A DNA stretch of 64,000 nucleotides from DATMER01 sp963741305 (GTDB taxonomy: Bacteria > Acidobacteriota > Thermoanaerobaculia > Multivoradales > UBA5704): assembly GCA_963741305.1 (NCBI GenBank), contig CAVUHL010000003.1, forward strand, positions 4,960,001-5,024,000, in the 5' to 3' direction. Each line of letters begins with the position of its first letter. Position 1 is the stretch's first letter. The position numbers and the translations under genes are program-made. The notes below the pieces were generated by a model, which did not search any database, had not been told where the DNA came from, and worked only from the letters and a program-made list of their open reading frames with translations. Below, in pieces: positions 55,281 through 63,039 of the stretch.

Positions 55281-55784
55281 CTAGGAACGCTTGCTCTTGC
55301 GCCCGGCAGGCTTGGCCGGAGCTGCCGTTTCCACGGGCGGAGCTGCCGCGGCCGGCGGCGCGGTCTTGGTCAGCTCGCCGAAGAGCACGTCGAGGAAGTC
55401 CTTCATGGTCTGCTCGACACGCCCACGGTCCGGGGAGTTGGCCGGCGTTACCGGAGCCACCGGAGCCGCTTCCTTAACGTCTCCCTCGCTGCGCTGGCGG
55501 TGCAGGTGCTGCAGGGCCTGCACGAGGCGCATGGTCTCGGAGTCGAGGTTCAGCGTCTCCGGGTACGCGGCGAGGAAGAAGGCCGCGGGGGGCAGGCGGA
55601 TCGCCCGGCAGACGCCCAGGATGTGGGCGATGCGCAGCTCCAGCTTGCCGTCGATGATCCTGCCGAGGTAACCGGGGCTCAGCCCCATCTGCCTTTCGAT
55701 GGACCGTTGGGACTGTTCGGACAGGAGGATCGCGCTCTTCAAAAGGCGCGCAATGCGGGCAACTTCGGGCTCTCTCTCTTTCAT
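55281..55784 (-). CDS. XRE-family transcriptional regulator
   Basis: A 167-residue protein with an N-terminal helix-turn-helix (QSQRSIERQMGLSPGYLGRIIDG around residues 23-45) and a C-terminal disordered Ala/Pro/Lys-rich tail. The start at 55784 is an ATG; a TTG six codons upstream is also possible. Last gene of the zincin-channel-XRE run, 14 bases after the channel gene. It may autoregulate or act elsewhere; its targets cannot be read. Confidence 0.8.
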   Translation of the reverse strand: MKEREPEVARIARLLKSAILLSEQSQRSIERQMGLSPGYLGRIIDGKLELRIAHILGVCRAIRLPPAAFFLAAYPETLNLDSETMRLVQALQHLHRQRSEGDVKEAAPVAPVTPANSPDRGRVEQTMKDFLDVLFGELTKTAPPAAAAPPVETAAPAKPAGRKSKRS

Positions 55785-55798
55785 GACTCCATAGTGTA

Positions 55799-57427
55799 TC
55801 AAACGAAGGTCTCGGTGAAGCGCCGAACCGCGCCATGGCTGCCACAGACGTAGATAGCGTCGTCGTCGCGGAAACGGAACTCCGGTCCGAACTCGACCAG
55901 GACGTCCTCTCCCCTTTCGACCGCCACGACGGAGCAGCCGGTGCGCTCGCGGATGCCGAGCTCCGCCGGGTGGCGTCCCGCAAGGCTGTTGGGCGGGACT
56001 TTGAGCACCTTGAGCTGCGGATCGATCAGGAAGGCCTCTTCCCCCAGCAGCTTCTTGGCCAGGATCTGGCCCGAGACCTGGCTGATCGAGAGCGCGAAGT
56101 AGGCGCCGGCGCGGTGGATGCGCTCCACGTTTTCCGCGCGATTAACGCGGGCGATCACAGGCACATCGGGCGCGAGGTCCTTGAGGATCACGGTCGCAAA
56201 AAGGGTGGAGCTGTCGGTGTCCAGCGCCAGGATGACAGCCTGCGCGTCGCGCACCCCGGCCCCTTCCAGGACCCGCAGGTCGAGCACGTCGCCGACCACG
56301 TCCACTTCGGGGCCGGGCTGCTGGTCGATGAGCTTGACCTCTTCGCCCACGGCTTCGAGCAGCTCGGCCACCTTGCGGCCAACCTCGCCACCGCCCCCCA
56401 CCACGAAATGCCCCTTTCGCCTCGTCGTGACGTTGCCCTCGGCCAGGTCGCTCAGCCGCTCGATGCTGTCGCGGCTCCCCACCACCACCAGCGTCCCCCC
56501 GGGCTCGATCTGCTCGGCGATGCCGGAGAGGACTTCCAGCTCGCCGCCGACCCATTGGCCGATGACCGTCGCGCCGGTGCGGGAGCCCACGGCTGCCGCG
56601 TTCAGGGTCTGGCCGGCGAGAGGGCTGTCCGGGCCGAGGTGCACTTCGGCGACTTCCAGGTTGCGGCCGAGCTGCTGGATGCCCGCGATGCGCGGGCTGA
56701 TGCGCTGTGACGCCCTGGCCGCGAGCGCCGCGCCCAGGATGTGCCGCGGCGTGAAGGTGGCGGTCGCCCCGGCGAGCATCATGGGCTTGCGGTGGTAGGG
56801 CTCTTCCACCAGGGCCAGGATCGGCCCCGTGAAGCCGCGTTGCCGGGCGGTGAGGATGAGCGCCGCGTTCTCGTCGTCCGTGCCATTGGCGATGATCGCC
56901 CGCGCCTGTTCGAGCCGGGCTGACCTCAGCGCGCCTTCGCCCAGGGCTCGGTGGACGACCGGCTGCCCCGCCTCGAAGAGCCGCCGTGCCACGTTGTCGT
57001 CCGGCTCCAGGACAAGGGTGGGCACGTGCGCCGTGGCCAGCTCGGTGAGCAGCGTCTCCACGGCCGGGCCGTAGCGGAAGACCACCGCGTGACCCTCGAG
57101 GTCCGATGGCGCCTCTTGCGGCAGCCGGGTCTCGAAGCGCTCTTCCAGGAGCGGGATCAGGTAGAGCGGAAAGATCAGGAAAACCAGGAAGACGCCGACG
57201 AACTGCACGCCCGAGACGAAGAGGATCATCGCGGGATGTCCCCAGCGGGCATCCGCGCCGTAGCCGGTGGTGGTCAGGGTTTCCGAGGCCCACTCAACGC
57301 TCTGCCAGAACGTGCGCGGCTCGCCTTCCAGCAGAGCCATGCCAAGCATGTAGAGCACGGCTGATATGACTACCAGCACGGGCAGCGAGAAGATCAGCAG
57401 GAGGAGCCGGCGCCGGGATCGCCGCAT
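55799..57427 (-). CDS. Two-RCK potassium channel/TrkA-type protein
   Basis: A 542-residue membrane channel: helix 1 (residues 8-32), pore loop with selectivity filter TTTGYGAD (Gly55-Tyr56-Gly57), helix 2 (about 66-92), then two cytosolic RCK (TrkA-N plus TrkA-C) modules. Nucleotide-binding glycine motifs read VVFRYG, degenerate in the first, and FVVGGGGEVG in the second. This MthK/Kch-like layout with two fused RCK modules suggests a ligand-gated K+ channel. It begins five bases after the zincin gene. Confidence 0.88.
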   Translation of the reverse strand: MRRSRRRLLLLIFSLPVLVVISAVLYMLGMALLEGEPRTFWQSVEWASETLTTTGYGADARWGHPAMILFVSGVQFVGVFLVFLIFPLYLIPLLEERFETRLPQEAPSDLEGHAVVFRYGPAVETLLTELATAHVPTLVLEPDDNVARRLFEAGQPVVHRALGEGALRSARLEQARAIIANGTDDENAALILTARQRGFTGPILALVEEPYHRKPMMLAGATATFTPRHILGAALAARASQRISPRIAGIQQLGRNLEVAEVHLGPDSPLAGQTLNAAAVGSRTGATVIGQWVGGELEVLSGIAEQIEPGGTLVVVGSRDSIERLSDLAEGNVTTRRKGHFVVGGGGEVGRKVAELLEAVGEEVKLIDQQPGPEVDVVGDVLDLRVLEGAGVRDAQAVILALDTDSSTLFATVILKDLAPDVPVIARVNRAENVERIHRAGAYFALSISQVSGQILAKKLLGEEAFLIDPQLKVLKVPPNSLAGRHPAELGIRERTGCSVVAVERGEDVLVEFGPEFRFRDDDAIYVCGSHGAVRRFTETFV

Positions 57428-57432
57428 GACGA

Positions 57433-57795
57433 TCAGTACGGCATGTCCTCTTCTTCCATGCCGAAGTGGTGGCCGAGCTCATGGACGAGCGTGTCCCGGA
57501 TCTCCCGGATGACGTCGCGCCGGTTGTGGCAGGTGCGCAGGATGGGGCCGCGGTAGAGGATGACCCGGTCGGGGAGCGCGCCCATGTAGAAGGTGGTGCG
57601 CTCGTCGAGCGGCACGCCCTGATAGAGGCCGAGGAGGTCTTCCCCGGAATCCATGCCCATGGCTTCGAGGTCCTCGGGGTCGGGCTCCTCTTCGATCATC
57701 ACCGCGACGTTGTCGAGCAGGTCGGCCCATTCTTCCGGGAGGCCAGCCAGGGCCTGCTCCACAAGGGCCTCGAATTCCTCGGGGGGGACGCGCAT
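57433..57795 (-). CDS. Zincin-like metallopeptidase (PF06262 type)
   Basis: A 120-residue minimal zincin with the HELGHHFGMEEEDM zinc site (His105, Glu106, His109), near the C-terminus as is usual in this family. Substrates are unknown. The ATG at 57795 gives the compact product; an upstream ATG at 57825 would overlap the divergent promoter. Heads the operon with the K+ channel and XRE gene. Confidence 0.87.
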   Translation of the reverse strand: MRVPPEEFEALVEQALAGLPEEWADLLDNVAVMIEEEPDPEDLEAMGMDSGEDLLGLYQGVPLDERTTFYMGALPDRVILYRGPILRTCHNRRDVIREIRDTLVHELGHHFGMEEEDMPY

Positions 57796-57836
57796 CGGGG
57801 GAATTGTAGCGGAGCGGCCTGTCATAGACTCTGCCG

Positions 57837-58268
57837 ATGTCCGTGAGGCTCGACAAGTGGCTCCAGGTGGCCCGCATGTTCAAGACCCGAACCAAGGCCA
57901 CGCACGCCTGCGACCTGGGGAGGGTGCGCGTCAACGGGCAGAGCGCCAAGCCCCACCGGCAGCTCGCGGTCGGCGACAGGGTCGAGCTAACCCAAGGGGA
58001 CTGGGACCGTGTCCTTATCGTGCAGGACCTCAAGGACAAGCCGGTGCCCAAGGCCGAGGCTCCGAAGATGTACGAAGACCTGAGCCCGCCGCGTCCGGCC
58101 CCGGACCCTCTCGCTCGGCTGATGCGCCGCCCCCTCGTCACCCGCGAGGCCGGCGCGGGCCGGCCCACGAAGAAGGAACGCCGCGACATGGAGGGCTTCC
58201 GCGACGGCGAGCCTGCGCCGGACCTCGATTGGGATGATGAAGAAGAGGAAGAAGAGGAGGAGAGCTGA
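57837..58268 (+). CDS. S4-domain RNA-binding protein (Hsp15-like)
   Basis: A 143-residue protein with an S4 fold (RLDKWLQVARMFKTRTKATHACDLGRVRVNG, split over residues 4-34), followed by a basic linker and a strongly acidic C-terminal run of Asp/Glu. Hsp15 homologues recycle stalled 50S subunits by binding nascent-chain-tRNA complexes. The acidic tail is longer than in the Escherichia coli protein and could modulate RNA binding. It is divergent from the zincin gene. Confidence 0.88.
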   Translation: MSVRLDKWLQVARMFKTRTKATHACDLGRVRVNGQSAKPHRQLAVGDRVELTQGDWDRVLIVQDLKDKPVPKAEAPKMYEDLSPPRPAPDPLARLMRRPLVTREAGAGRPTKKERRDMEGFRDGEPAPDLDWDDEEEEEEEES

Positions 58269-58275
58269 GGGAGGG

Positions 58276-58342
58276 GGCGCCCCTTGAGGGGATGGGGGTG
58301 AGGGGATCAATCGGCGCCCCTTGAGGGGACGGGGGTGAACGG
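58276..58342. repeat. Direct repeat of about 30 bp at 37-bp spacing
   Basis: GGCGCCCCTTGAGGGG-type sequence at 58276 recurs at 58313 (offset 37) with a single mismatch in the first 28 bases. It lies just after the S4 gene, in front of the first CarH-like promoter. Probably low-complexity REP-like DNA. Confidence 0.6.
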
Positions 58343-58368
58343 GGTCAACAAGCCTCCTGAACAGCATT

Positions 58369-58401
58369 TTGACAACGTCCAACTTCCCACAGTGGTAAAA
58401 T
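58369..58401 (+). promoter_or_regulatory. Promoter/box upstream of CarH-like gene 1
   Basis: TTGACA at 58369-58374 and TAAAAT at 58396-58401, with an over-long 21-base spacer, place transcription start near the ATG at 58409 (nearly leaderless). The box TTGACAACGTCCA is shared with the promoter of gene 2. Confidence 0.45.
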
Positions 58402-58408
58402 CAACTCC

Positions 58409-59380
58409 ATGAGCGAAGACCGAGCCATATCGCACAGCGATCCACGCCACCCGATCCGGGTGGTGGCTCGTCGTACCGGCCTCAAGCCCGACCTGATCCG
58501 GGCCTGGGAACGGCGCTACGGCGCGGTCGCGCCCGGGAGGTCCGCCACCCGGCGGCGCTATTACTCGGATGCCGAGATCGAGCGGCTGTCGTTGCTCGGC
58601 CGCGTGGTGCGCGCCGGCCATACGATCAGCCAGGTGGCGAAGCTCCCGAACGAGGAGCTGGAGGAGCTGATTGCCCGCGACTCGCTCAACCAGCCGGCCA
58701 TGGCCGGCCCCGCCGGCCGCACAGATGCGATCCTCACCTGCTGCCTGTCCGCCGTGCAGCGCCTGGATTCCCGCGATCTCGGGCACCAGATCCGGCGCGC
58801 CTCCGTGGATCTGAGCGCGACCGAATTGCTCGACGGCGTGCTGGCTCCGCTCATGCAGCGCATCGGCGATCAATGGAAGCAGGGGGGGCTGCGGCCCTTC
58901 CACGAGCACATGGCCTGTGCCGTGGTCCGCTCGTTCCTTGGCAGCACGATGGGTGAGACCAACCACGGCGCGCCCGTCTTCCTGGCCGCGACGCCCGCCC
59001 GGCAGCGCCACGAGCTCGGCGCGCTGCTGGCCACTACCTCCGCTGCCGCCGAGGGCTGGCGGGTGCTCTACCTGGGGCCTGACCTGCCACCCGAGGAGAT
59101 CGCCGCCGCCGCCCTCCATCAGGATGCCCGCGTGGTGGCGCTCAGCCTCGTCTATCCCCCGGACGATGCTCTTCTGCGCGACGAGCTGCGGCGCCTGCGC
59201 CGGCTGCTCGATCCCCGTACCGAGCTGATCGTCGGTGGCCGGGCCTCCGCCGCCTACACCGATGTCCTCCAGGAGATCGGCGCGCTGCGGCTCGACGGCC
59301 TCTGCGAGCTGCGCCGCCGGCTCGAAGAGATCCGGATGCCAACCGAGGCAGGAGCCTTGGCTTCGGCTTCGGCTTCGTAG
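58409..59380 (+). CDS. MerR-family B12-binding regulator, CarH-like, paralogue 1
   Basis: A 323-residue protein with an N-terminal MerR-type winged helix (VARRTGLKPDLIRAWERRYG near residues 19-38) and a C-terminal cobalamin-binding module. The CarH light-sensing motif W-X9-EH is present (Trp156, Glu166, His167), and the axial His lies in RHELG (His201). In Thermus CarH the Trp is followed by His132, which ligates cobalamin after light exposure; here that position is Lys157. It may sense B12 without the usual light adduct. Strong similarity to the next gene marks a tandem duplication. Confidence 0.88.
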   Translation: MSEDRAISHSDPRHPIRVVARRTGLKPDLIRAWERRYGAVAPGRSATRRRYYSDAEIERLSLLGRVVRAGHTISQVAKLPNEELEELIARDSLNQPAMAGPAGRTDAILTCCLSAVQRLDSRDLGHQIRRASVDLSATELLDGVLAPLMQRIGDQWKQGGLRPFHEHMACAVVRSFLGSTMGETNHGAPVFLAATPARQRHELGALLATTSAAAEGWRVLYLGPDLPPEEIAAAALHQDARVVALSLVYPPDDALLRDELRRLRRLLDPRTELIVGGRASAAYTDVLQEIGALRLDGLCELRRRLEEIRMPTEAGALASASAS

Positions 59381-59407
59381 TTCCTGGACAAACCTGCAAA
59401 AAAGGAG

Positions 59408-59443
59408 GGGTGGGAGGGGGAGATGCTCCCGCGCCTCCCACCC
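59408..59443 (+). terminator. Hairpin between the two CarH-like genes
   Basis: A perfect 10-bp inverted repeat (GGGTGGGAGG / CCTCCCACCC) with a 16-base loop, 28 bases past the first stop. No T-run is seen. It would separate the two regulators into different transcripts. Confidence 0.5.
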
Positions 59444-59522
59444 TAGAGGGAGGTGGAGGACGCCAAGGTAGCGGCTCTTCTTCTTCCTGTCAATAGATCG
59501 TCTATATTTTTGCTCCATATTC

Positions 59523-59551
59523 TTGACAGTGTCCAGGTGTGTTGTTACAGT
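59523..59551 (+). promoter_or_regulatory. Promoter/box upstream of CarH-like gene 2
   Basis: Perfect -35 TTGACA (59523-59528), 17-base spacer and -10 TACAGT (59546-59551). The predicted start of transcription is within a few bases of the ATG at 59561, so the message is leaderless or nearly so. TTGACAGTGTCCA resembles the box of gene 1. Confidence 0.6.
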
Positions 59552-59560
59552 CGCCCCACG

Positions 59561-60490
59561 ATGTCCGCCTCTCCCAGCTTCGCTCTGCGCCACCCGATCG
59601 GCGCCGTGTCGCGGCGGACGGGGCTGAAGCCCGACCTCATCCGCGCGTGGGAACGGCGCTATGGCGCAGTGGCCCCGGGCCGCACGGACACCCGGCGGCG
59701 CTTCTACTCGGACGCGGACATTGCGCGGTTGGCGCTCCTGAAGCGGGTGGTGGACTCGGGCCGGTCGATCGGCCAGGTGGCGAGCTTGTCGAACGAGGAG
59801 CTGGAGAGCCTGTTGGAACCGGGAAAACCGGCGGGGGTTGTCCATGCTCCCAGCGGGGAGATCGCGGACCTCTACCTGGAGCTCTGCCTGTCCGCGGCCC
59901 GGCGCCTGGAGGTCGGCGAGCTCGAGCTTCACCTCCAACGTGCCTCGGTGGCGCTCAGCCGGACCACCCTGCTGGACAAGCTCCTGGTGCCCCTGCTCCA
60001 GCGCATCGGGGAGCTTTGGCATCAGGGAGAGCTGCGCCCCACGCACGAGCATGTGGCGTCGGCGGTCGTACGCTCTTTCCTGGGCGGGATGTACCAAGCC
60101 CATGACACCCCGGTCACGGCTCCCCACCTGATCGCGACCACCCCGCCACGGCAGCGTCACGAGCTTGGTGCCCTGATGGCCGCGGCCGTGGCCGCGGGCG
60201 AGGGCTGGCGGGCCACCTACCTGGGTCCGGACCTGCCACCGGAGGAGATTGCCGCGGCGGCCACGGAGAAGGGGGCGCAGGTGGTGGCGCTGAGCCTGAT
60301 CTACCCTCCGGACGACCCTAGCCTCGCGGATGACCTGCGGCGGCTCCGCCGTCTCCTGAACCCCTCGACCGTGCTGCTTGCCGGTGGGCGGGCCTGCCCG
60401 GGCTACGGCGCGGTCCTGGACGAGATCGGCGCCATCCGGGTCCCCGACCTCGCCACCCTCCGCCGCGAGCTAGACCGTCTTCGGGGCTAG
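59561..60490 (+). CDS. MerR-family B12-binding regulator, CarH-like, paralogue 2
   Basis: A 309-residue paralogue of the preceding regulator, with MerR helix-turn-helix (residues about 15-35) and B12 module. W-X9-EH is present (Trp153, Glu163, His164), and the axial His is His200 in RHELG. Unlike paralogue 1, a His (154) directly follows the Trp, matching the CarH residue that gives bis-His ligation in light. This is therefore the better candidate for a true adenosylcobalamin photoreceptor repressor. No carotenoid or photolyase genes lie nearby, so its targets are elsewhere. The stop overlaps the convergent AI-2E gene by four bases. Confidence 0.9.
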   Translation: MSASPSFALRHPIGAVSRRTGLKPDLIRAWERRYGAVAPGRTDTRRRFYSDADIARLALLKRVVDSGRSIGQVASLSNEELESLLEPGKPAGVVHAPSGEIADLYLELCLSAARRLEVGELELHLQRASVALSRTTLLDKLLVPLLQRIGELWHQGELRPTHEHVASAVVRSFLGGMYQAHDTPVTAPHLIATTPPRQRHELGALMAAAVAAGEGWRATYLGPDLPPEEIAAAATEKGAQVVALSLIYPPDDPSLADDLRRLRRLLNPSTVLLAGGRACPGYGAVLDEIGAIRVPDLATLRRELDRLRG

Positions 60491-61611
60491 TCGCCCAAGA
60501 ATTCGCCGATCGGCCGCATCGGCTCGGTGTGATCGCAGAAGATCTTGAGCACCACCATGATCGGCACGGCGAGCAGAGCGCCGGTGATCCCCCAGAGCCA
60601 GCCCCAGAAAGTCAGGCCGAGGAAGATGACGACCGGGTTCAGGGTCAGCCGGTGGCCCAGGACCAGCGGCGTCACCAGGTAGCTCTCCAGGATGTTCAGC
60701 CCCACGAAGGACAGCGGCACCATCATCGCCTGGGTGTTGTTCTCGAAGGTGAGGAAGCCCACCATCGCGAGCACCGCGATCATGATGATCGCCCCCAGGT
60801 AGGGGATGTAGTTCGTGACCAGGGCGAGCACTCCCCAGAGAAGGGGATTGGGCACGCCGAGGTAGCTCAGGATTCCCCATACCGCCAGGCCGAGCGCCAG
60901 GTTGATGGCCGTGATCGTCACCAGGTAGGAGGAGATGTCGGTCTGGATCTGGCGTGCGATCTCCACCGCCCGCTTCTTGTCCGCCAGGCTGGGCAGGACC
61001 CGGATCAGCTTGCGCAGGAAAAGGTCACCCGAGGCGAGCAGGAAGAACAGCAGGATGACCATGACCACGCCGCCCGCGACCAGCTCCGTGGCCTGGCTGA
61101 ACATGCGCTCGCCCAGCGTCTCGGTGGTGACCTGGACGGTCTGCGGCGTCTGGCCGCCGCCGACCTGGGTCATCTTCTCCACCTGCTCGGTGGCCTTGCT
61201 CATGGTCTGCACCGGCTTTTTGAAGTCGCGCAGCTTGCGCTCCAGCCGGCGCATGGTCTGCGGCGCCTTCTGCGCCCACTCGTAGGCCGGCCCCGACAGC
61301 TCGTACACCCCCCAGCCGAGGGCGCCCAGCATTCCGAACACGACCAGGGCAGCCCCCAGCGCGTTGGGGATGCGCAGCCGCTTGAGCCCGCGGACCACCG
61401 GGCTCAGCAGCGAGTTGAGGAGCAGGGCCAGGACGATGGGCAGGAAGAAGGCCCGGCCGAAGTAGAGTGTGTAGAAGGTCGCCAGGACCAGCAGCCCGGT
61501 CAGCGCGAGCGACCGGATGCCGAACGGACCCTGCATCGAGTCCCGGAGCTTCCTGAGGTTGGGCCGAGGGCGTTCGTCACTCTCGGGTTCCGGCCGTAAC
61601 GCTTCGATCAT
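60487..61611 (-). CDS. AI-2E family transporter (PerM/YtqA type)
   Basis: A 374-residue protein with about eight helices in the AI-2E exporter pattern. An N-terminal pair is followed by a long amphipathic loop (KLRDFKKPVQTMSKATEQVEKM), then the C-terminal block VTNYIPYLGAIIMI and the signature HRLTLNPVVIFLGLTFWGWLWG (split, about residues 315-336). Such proteins export small molecules or act in Na+/H+ exchange; AI-2 transport is not implied. It follows the DUF1328 peptide gene by nine bases. Confidence 0.87.
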   Translation of the reverse strand: MIEALRPEPESDERPRPNLRKLRDSMQGPFGIRSLALTGLLVLATFYTLYFGRAFFLPIVLALLLNSLLSPVVRGLKRLRIPNALGAALVVFGMLGALGWGVYELSGPAYEWAQKAPQTMRRLERKLRDFKKPVQTMSKATEQVEKMTQVGGGQTPQTVQVTTETLGERMFSQATELVAGGVVMVILLFFLLASGDLFLRKLIRVLPSLADKKRAVEIARQIQTDISSYLVTITAINLALGLAVWGILSYLGVPNPLLWGVLALVTNYIPYLGAIIMIAVLAMVGFLTFENNTQAMMVPLSFVGLNILESYLVTPLVLGHRLTLNPVVIFLGLTFWGWLWGITGALLAVPIMVVLKIFCDHTEPMRPIGEFLGD

Positions 61612-61620
61612 CCGCTTATC

Positions 61621-61785
61621 TTACGCCCGCCGCATCAGTCCGAGGACCAGCGACACTACGAACACGGCAAGGCACAGGACGAACAGGATTCTGGCGACGC
61701 CCGCCGCTCCCGCGGAGATGCCGCCGAAGCCGAAAACGGCCGCGATCAGGGCAACGATCAGAAAGATCAAGGCCCACCTGAGCAT
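61621..61785 (-). CDS. Small DUF1328 membrane peptide (YtjA-like)
   Basis: A 54-residue peptide with two hydrophobic segments, WALIFLIVALIAAVFGFGG and VARILFVLCLAVFVVSLVL, matching the DUF1328 family in length and sequence. An AAGGAGGA ribosome site lies seven bases before the ATG. It probably forms an operon with the AI-2E-type gene. Family members are stress-related membrane peptides of unknown action. Confidence 0.88.
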   Translation of the reverse strand: MLRWALIFLIVALIAAVFGFGGISAGAAGVARILFVLCLAVFVVSLVLGLMRRA

Positions 61786-61860
61786 CTGTGTCCTCCTTGC
61801 ACCGGCTGGGTGCTTCCAGGGTTCGGGTGAGGCAAGAGCAAGGGGTGTGCCAGGGGGCTA

Positions 61861-62940
61861 CTAAGGGAACAACGGCAGCTGCACCATGCGGGTCTGAATC
61901 AGGTTCGAGGCTGTCACCCCGAGAAGACGGACCGGGCGGGCGGCGGCCTCGGTCTTGCGCAGCAGGTCGCGGGCGCAGCCGGCGATGGCGGCGGAATCGT
62001 AGACCGGCAGGGCGAAGGTCCGCGAGCGGGTCAGGGTGGTGAAGTCCGAGTAGCGTACCTTGAGGGTGACGGTGCAGGCGGCCAGCCCGCGGCGGAAGAG
62101 GCCGTCCGCCACCTCCGCGGCCATGAGCACGAGCTGCTCTTCCATCTCCTCCACCCGCCGCAGGTCGACGGCGTAGGTGTTCTCGGTGCCCAGGCTCTTG
62201 CGCTCGCTGTGGGTCTCGACTGGCCGGTCGTCGATGCCGCGGGAGAACTCGTAAAGTACCCGGCCCTGCTTGCCGAAGCGGGAGGTCAGCTCCTCCGGCT
62301 CGAGCTGCCTCAGGTCAGCCACGGTCTGGACGCCGAGATCGGCCAGGGCCTTCTCGGTCGCCGGCCCGACCCCGTGCAGCCGCCTCACCGCCAGCGGATC
62401 GAGGAACGCCTGGACCTTCCCCGGCGGCACGACGGTCAGGCCGTCCGGCTTCTGGAAGTCCGAGGCGATCTTGGCGATCAGCTTGTTCGGCCCGACGCCG
62501 ACGCTCACGGTGAGCCCCCGCTCCTCCAGCACCCGCTTGCGGATCTCGCGCGCCACGGCCGTGGCGCTGCCGGCCTCCCCCAGGTGCTGGGAAACGTCGA
62601 GGTAGGCTTCGTCGATGGACACGGCCTGCACCAGCGGCGTGACCTCGCGGTAGATGGCGAAGATCTTCTCCGACTCCTTGCTGTAGCGCCGGAAGTCGGG
62701 CGGGATGAAGACGGCGTGAGGGCAGAGGCGCAGGGCCTGGGAGGAGGGCATGGCCGAGTGCACGCCATAGCGGCGCACCTCGTAGCTTGCCGCCGCCACC
62801 ACTCCTCGGCTCTCGGGCCGGCCGCCGATGATCACCGGCTTGCCGCGCAGCCCGGGATCGTCCCGCATGTGCACGGCTGCGTAGAAGCAATCCATGTCAC
62901 AGTGAAGGACACGCCGGGAGGGCTTGGGCTCAGGCTCCAC
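61861..62940 (-). CDS. dinB: DNA polymerase IV (Y-family)
   Basis: Translesion polymerase of about 359 residues. Motifs: LHCDMDCFYAAVHMRDDP at the N-terminus with the first metal-binding Asp, SIDEAYLD with the second acidic pair, GVGPNKLIAKIASDFQKPDGL, and the HhH region LHGVGPATEKALADLGV. The C-terminus ends QLPLFP, a beta-clamp-binding motif. The GTG at 62940 is taken; a TTG at 62976 would add 12 residues. No LexA box was recognised. Confidence 0.93.
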   Translation of the reverse strand: MEPEPKPSRRVLHCDMDCFYAAVHMRDDPGLRGKPVIIGGRPESRGVVAAASYEVRRYGVHSAMPSSQALRLCPHAVFIPPDFRRYSKESEKIFAIYREVTPLVQAVSIDEAYLDVSQHLGEAGSATAVAREIRKRVLEERGLTVSVGVGPNKLIAKIASDFQKPDGLTVVPPGKVQAFLDPLAVRRLHGVGPATEKALADLGVQTVADLRQLEPEELTSRFGKQGRVLYEFSRGIDDRPVETHSERKSLGTENTYAVDLRRVEEMEEQLVLMAAEVADGLFRRGLAACTVTLKVRYSDFTTLTRSRTFALPVYDSAAIAGCARDLLRKTEAAARPVRLLGVTASNLIQTRMVQLPLFP

Positions 62941-63039
62941 AACGCATACAATTCCTCGGTTGGGACCAATGCGCAAGGTCCATTTTTCCGCCTGAGCCGC
63001 TGAGGTTCGAGGTAAGCAGCTGTTTTTACCGCCAACAGG

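Noticed and set aside
58276..58342. Operator for CarH-like gene 1
   Set aside because: The 37-bp-spaced repeat looks like generic GC-rich filler and is absent from the promoter of gene 2.
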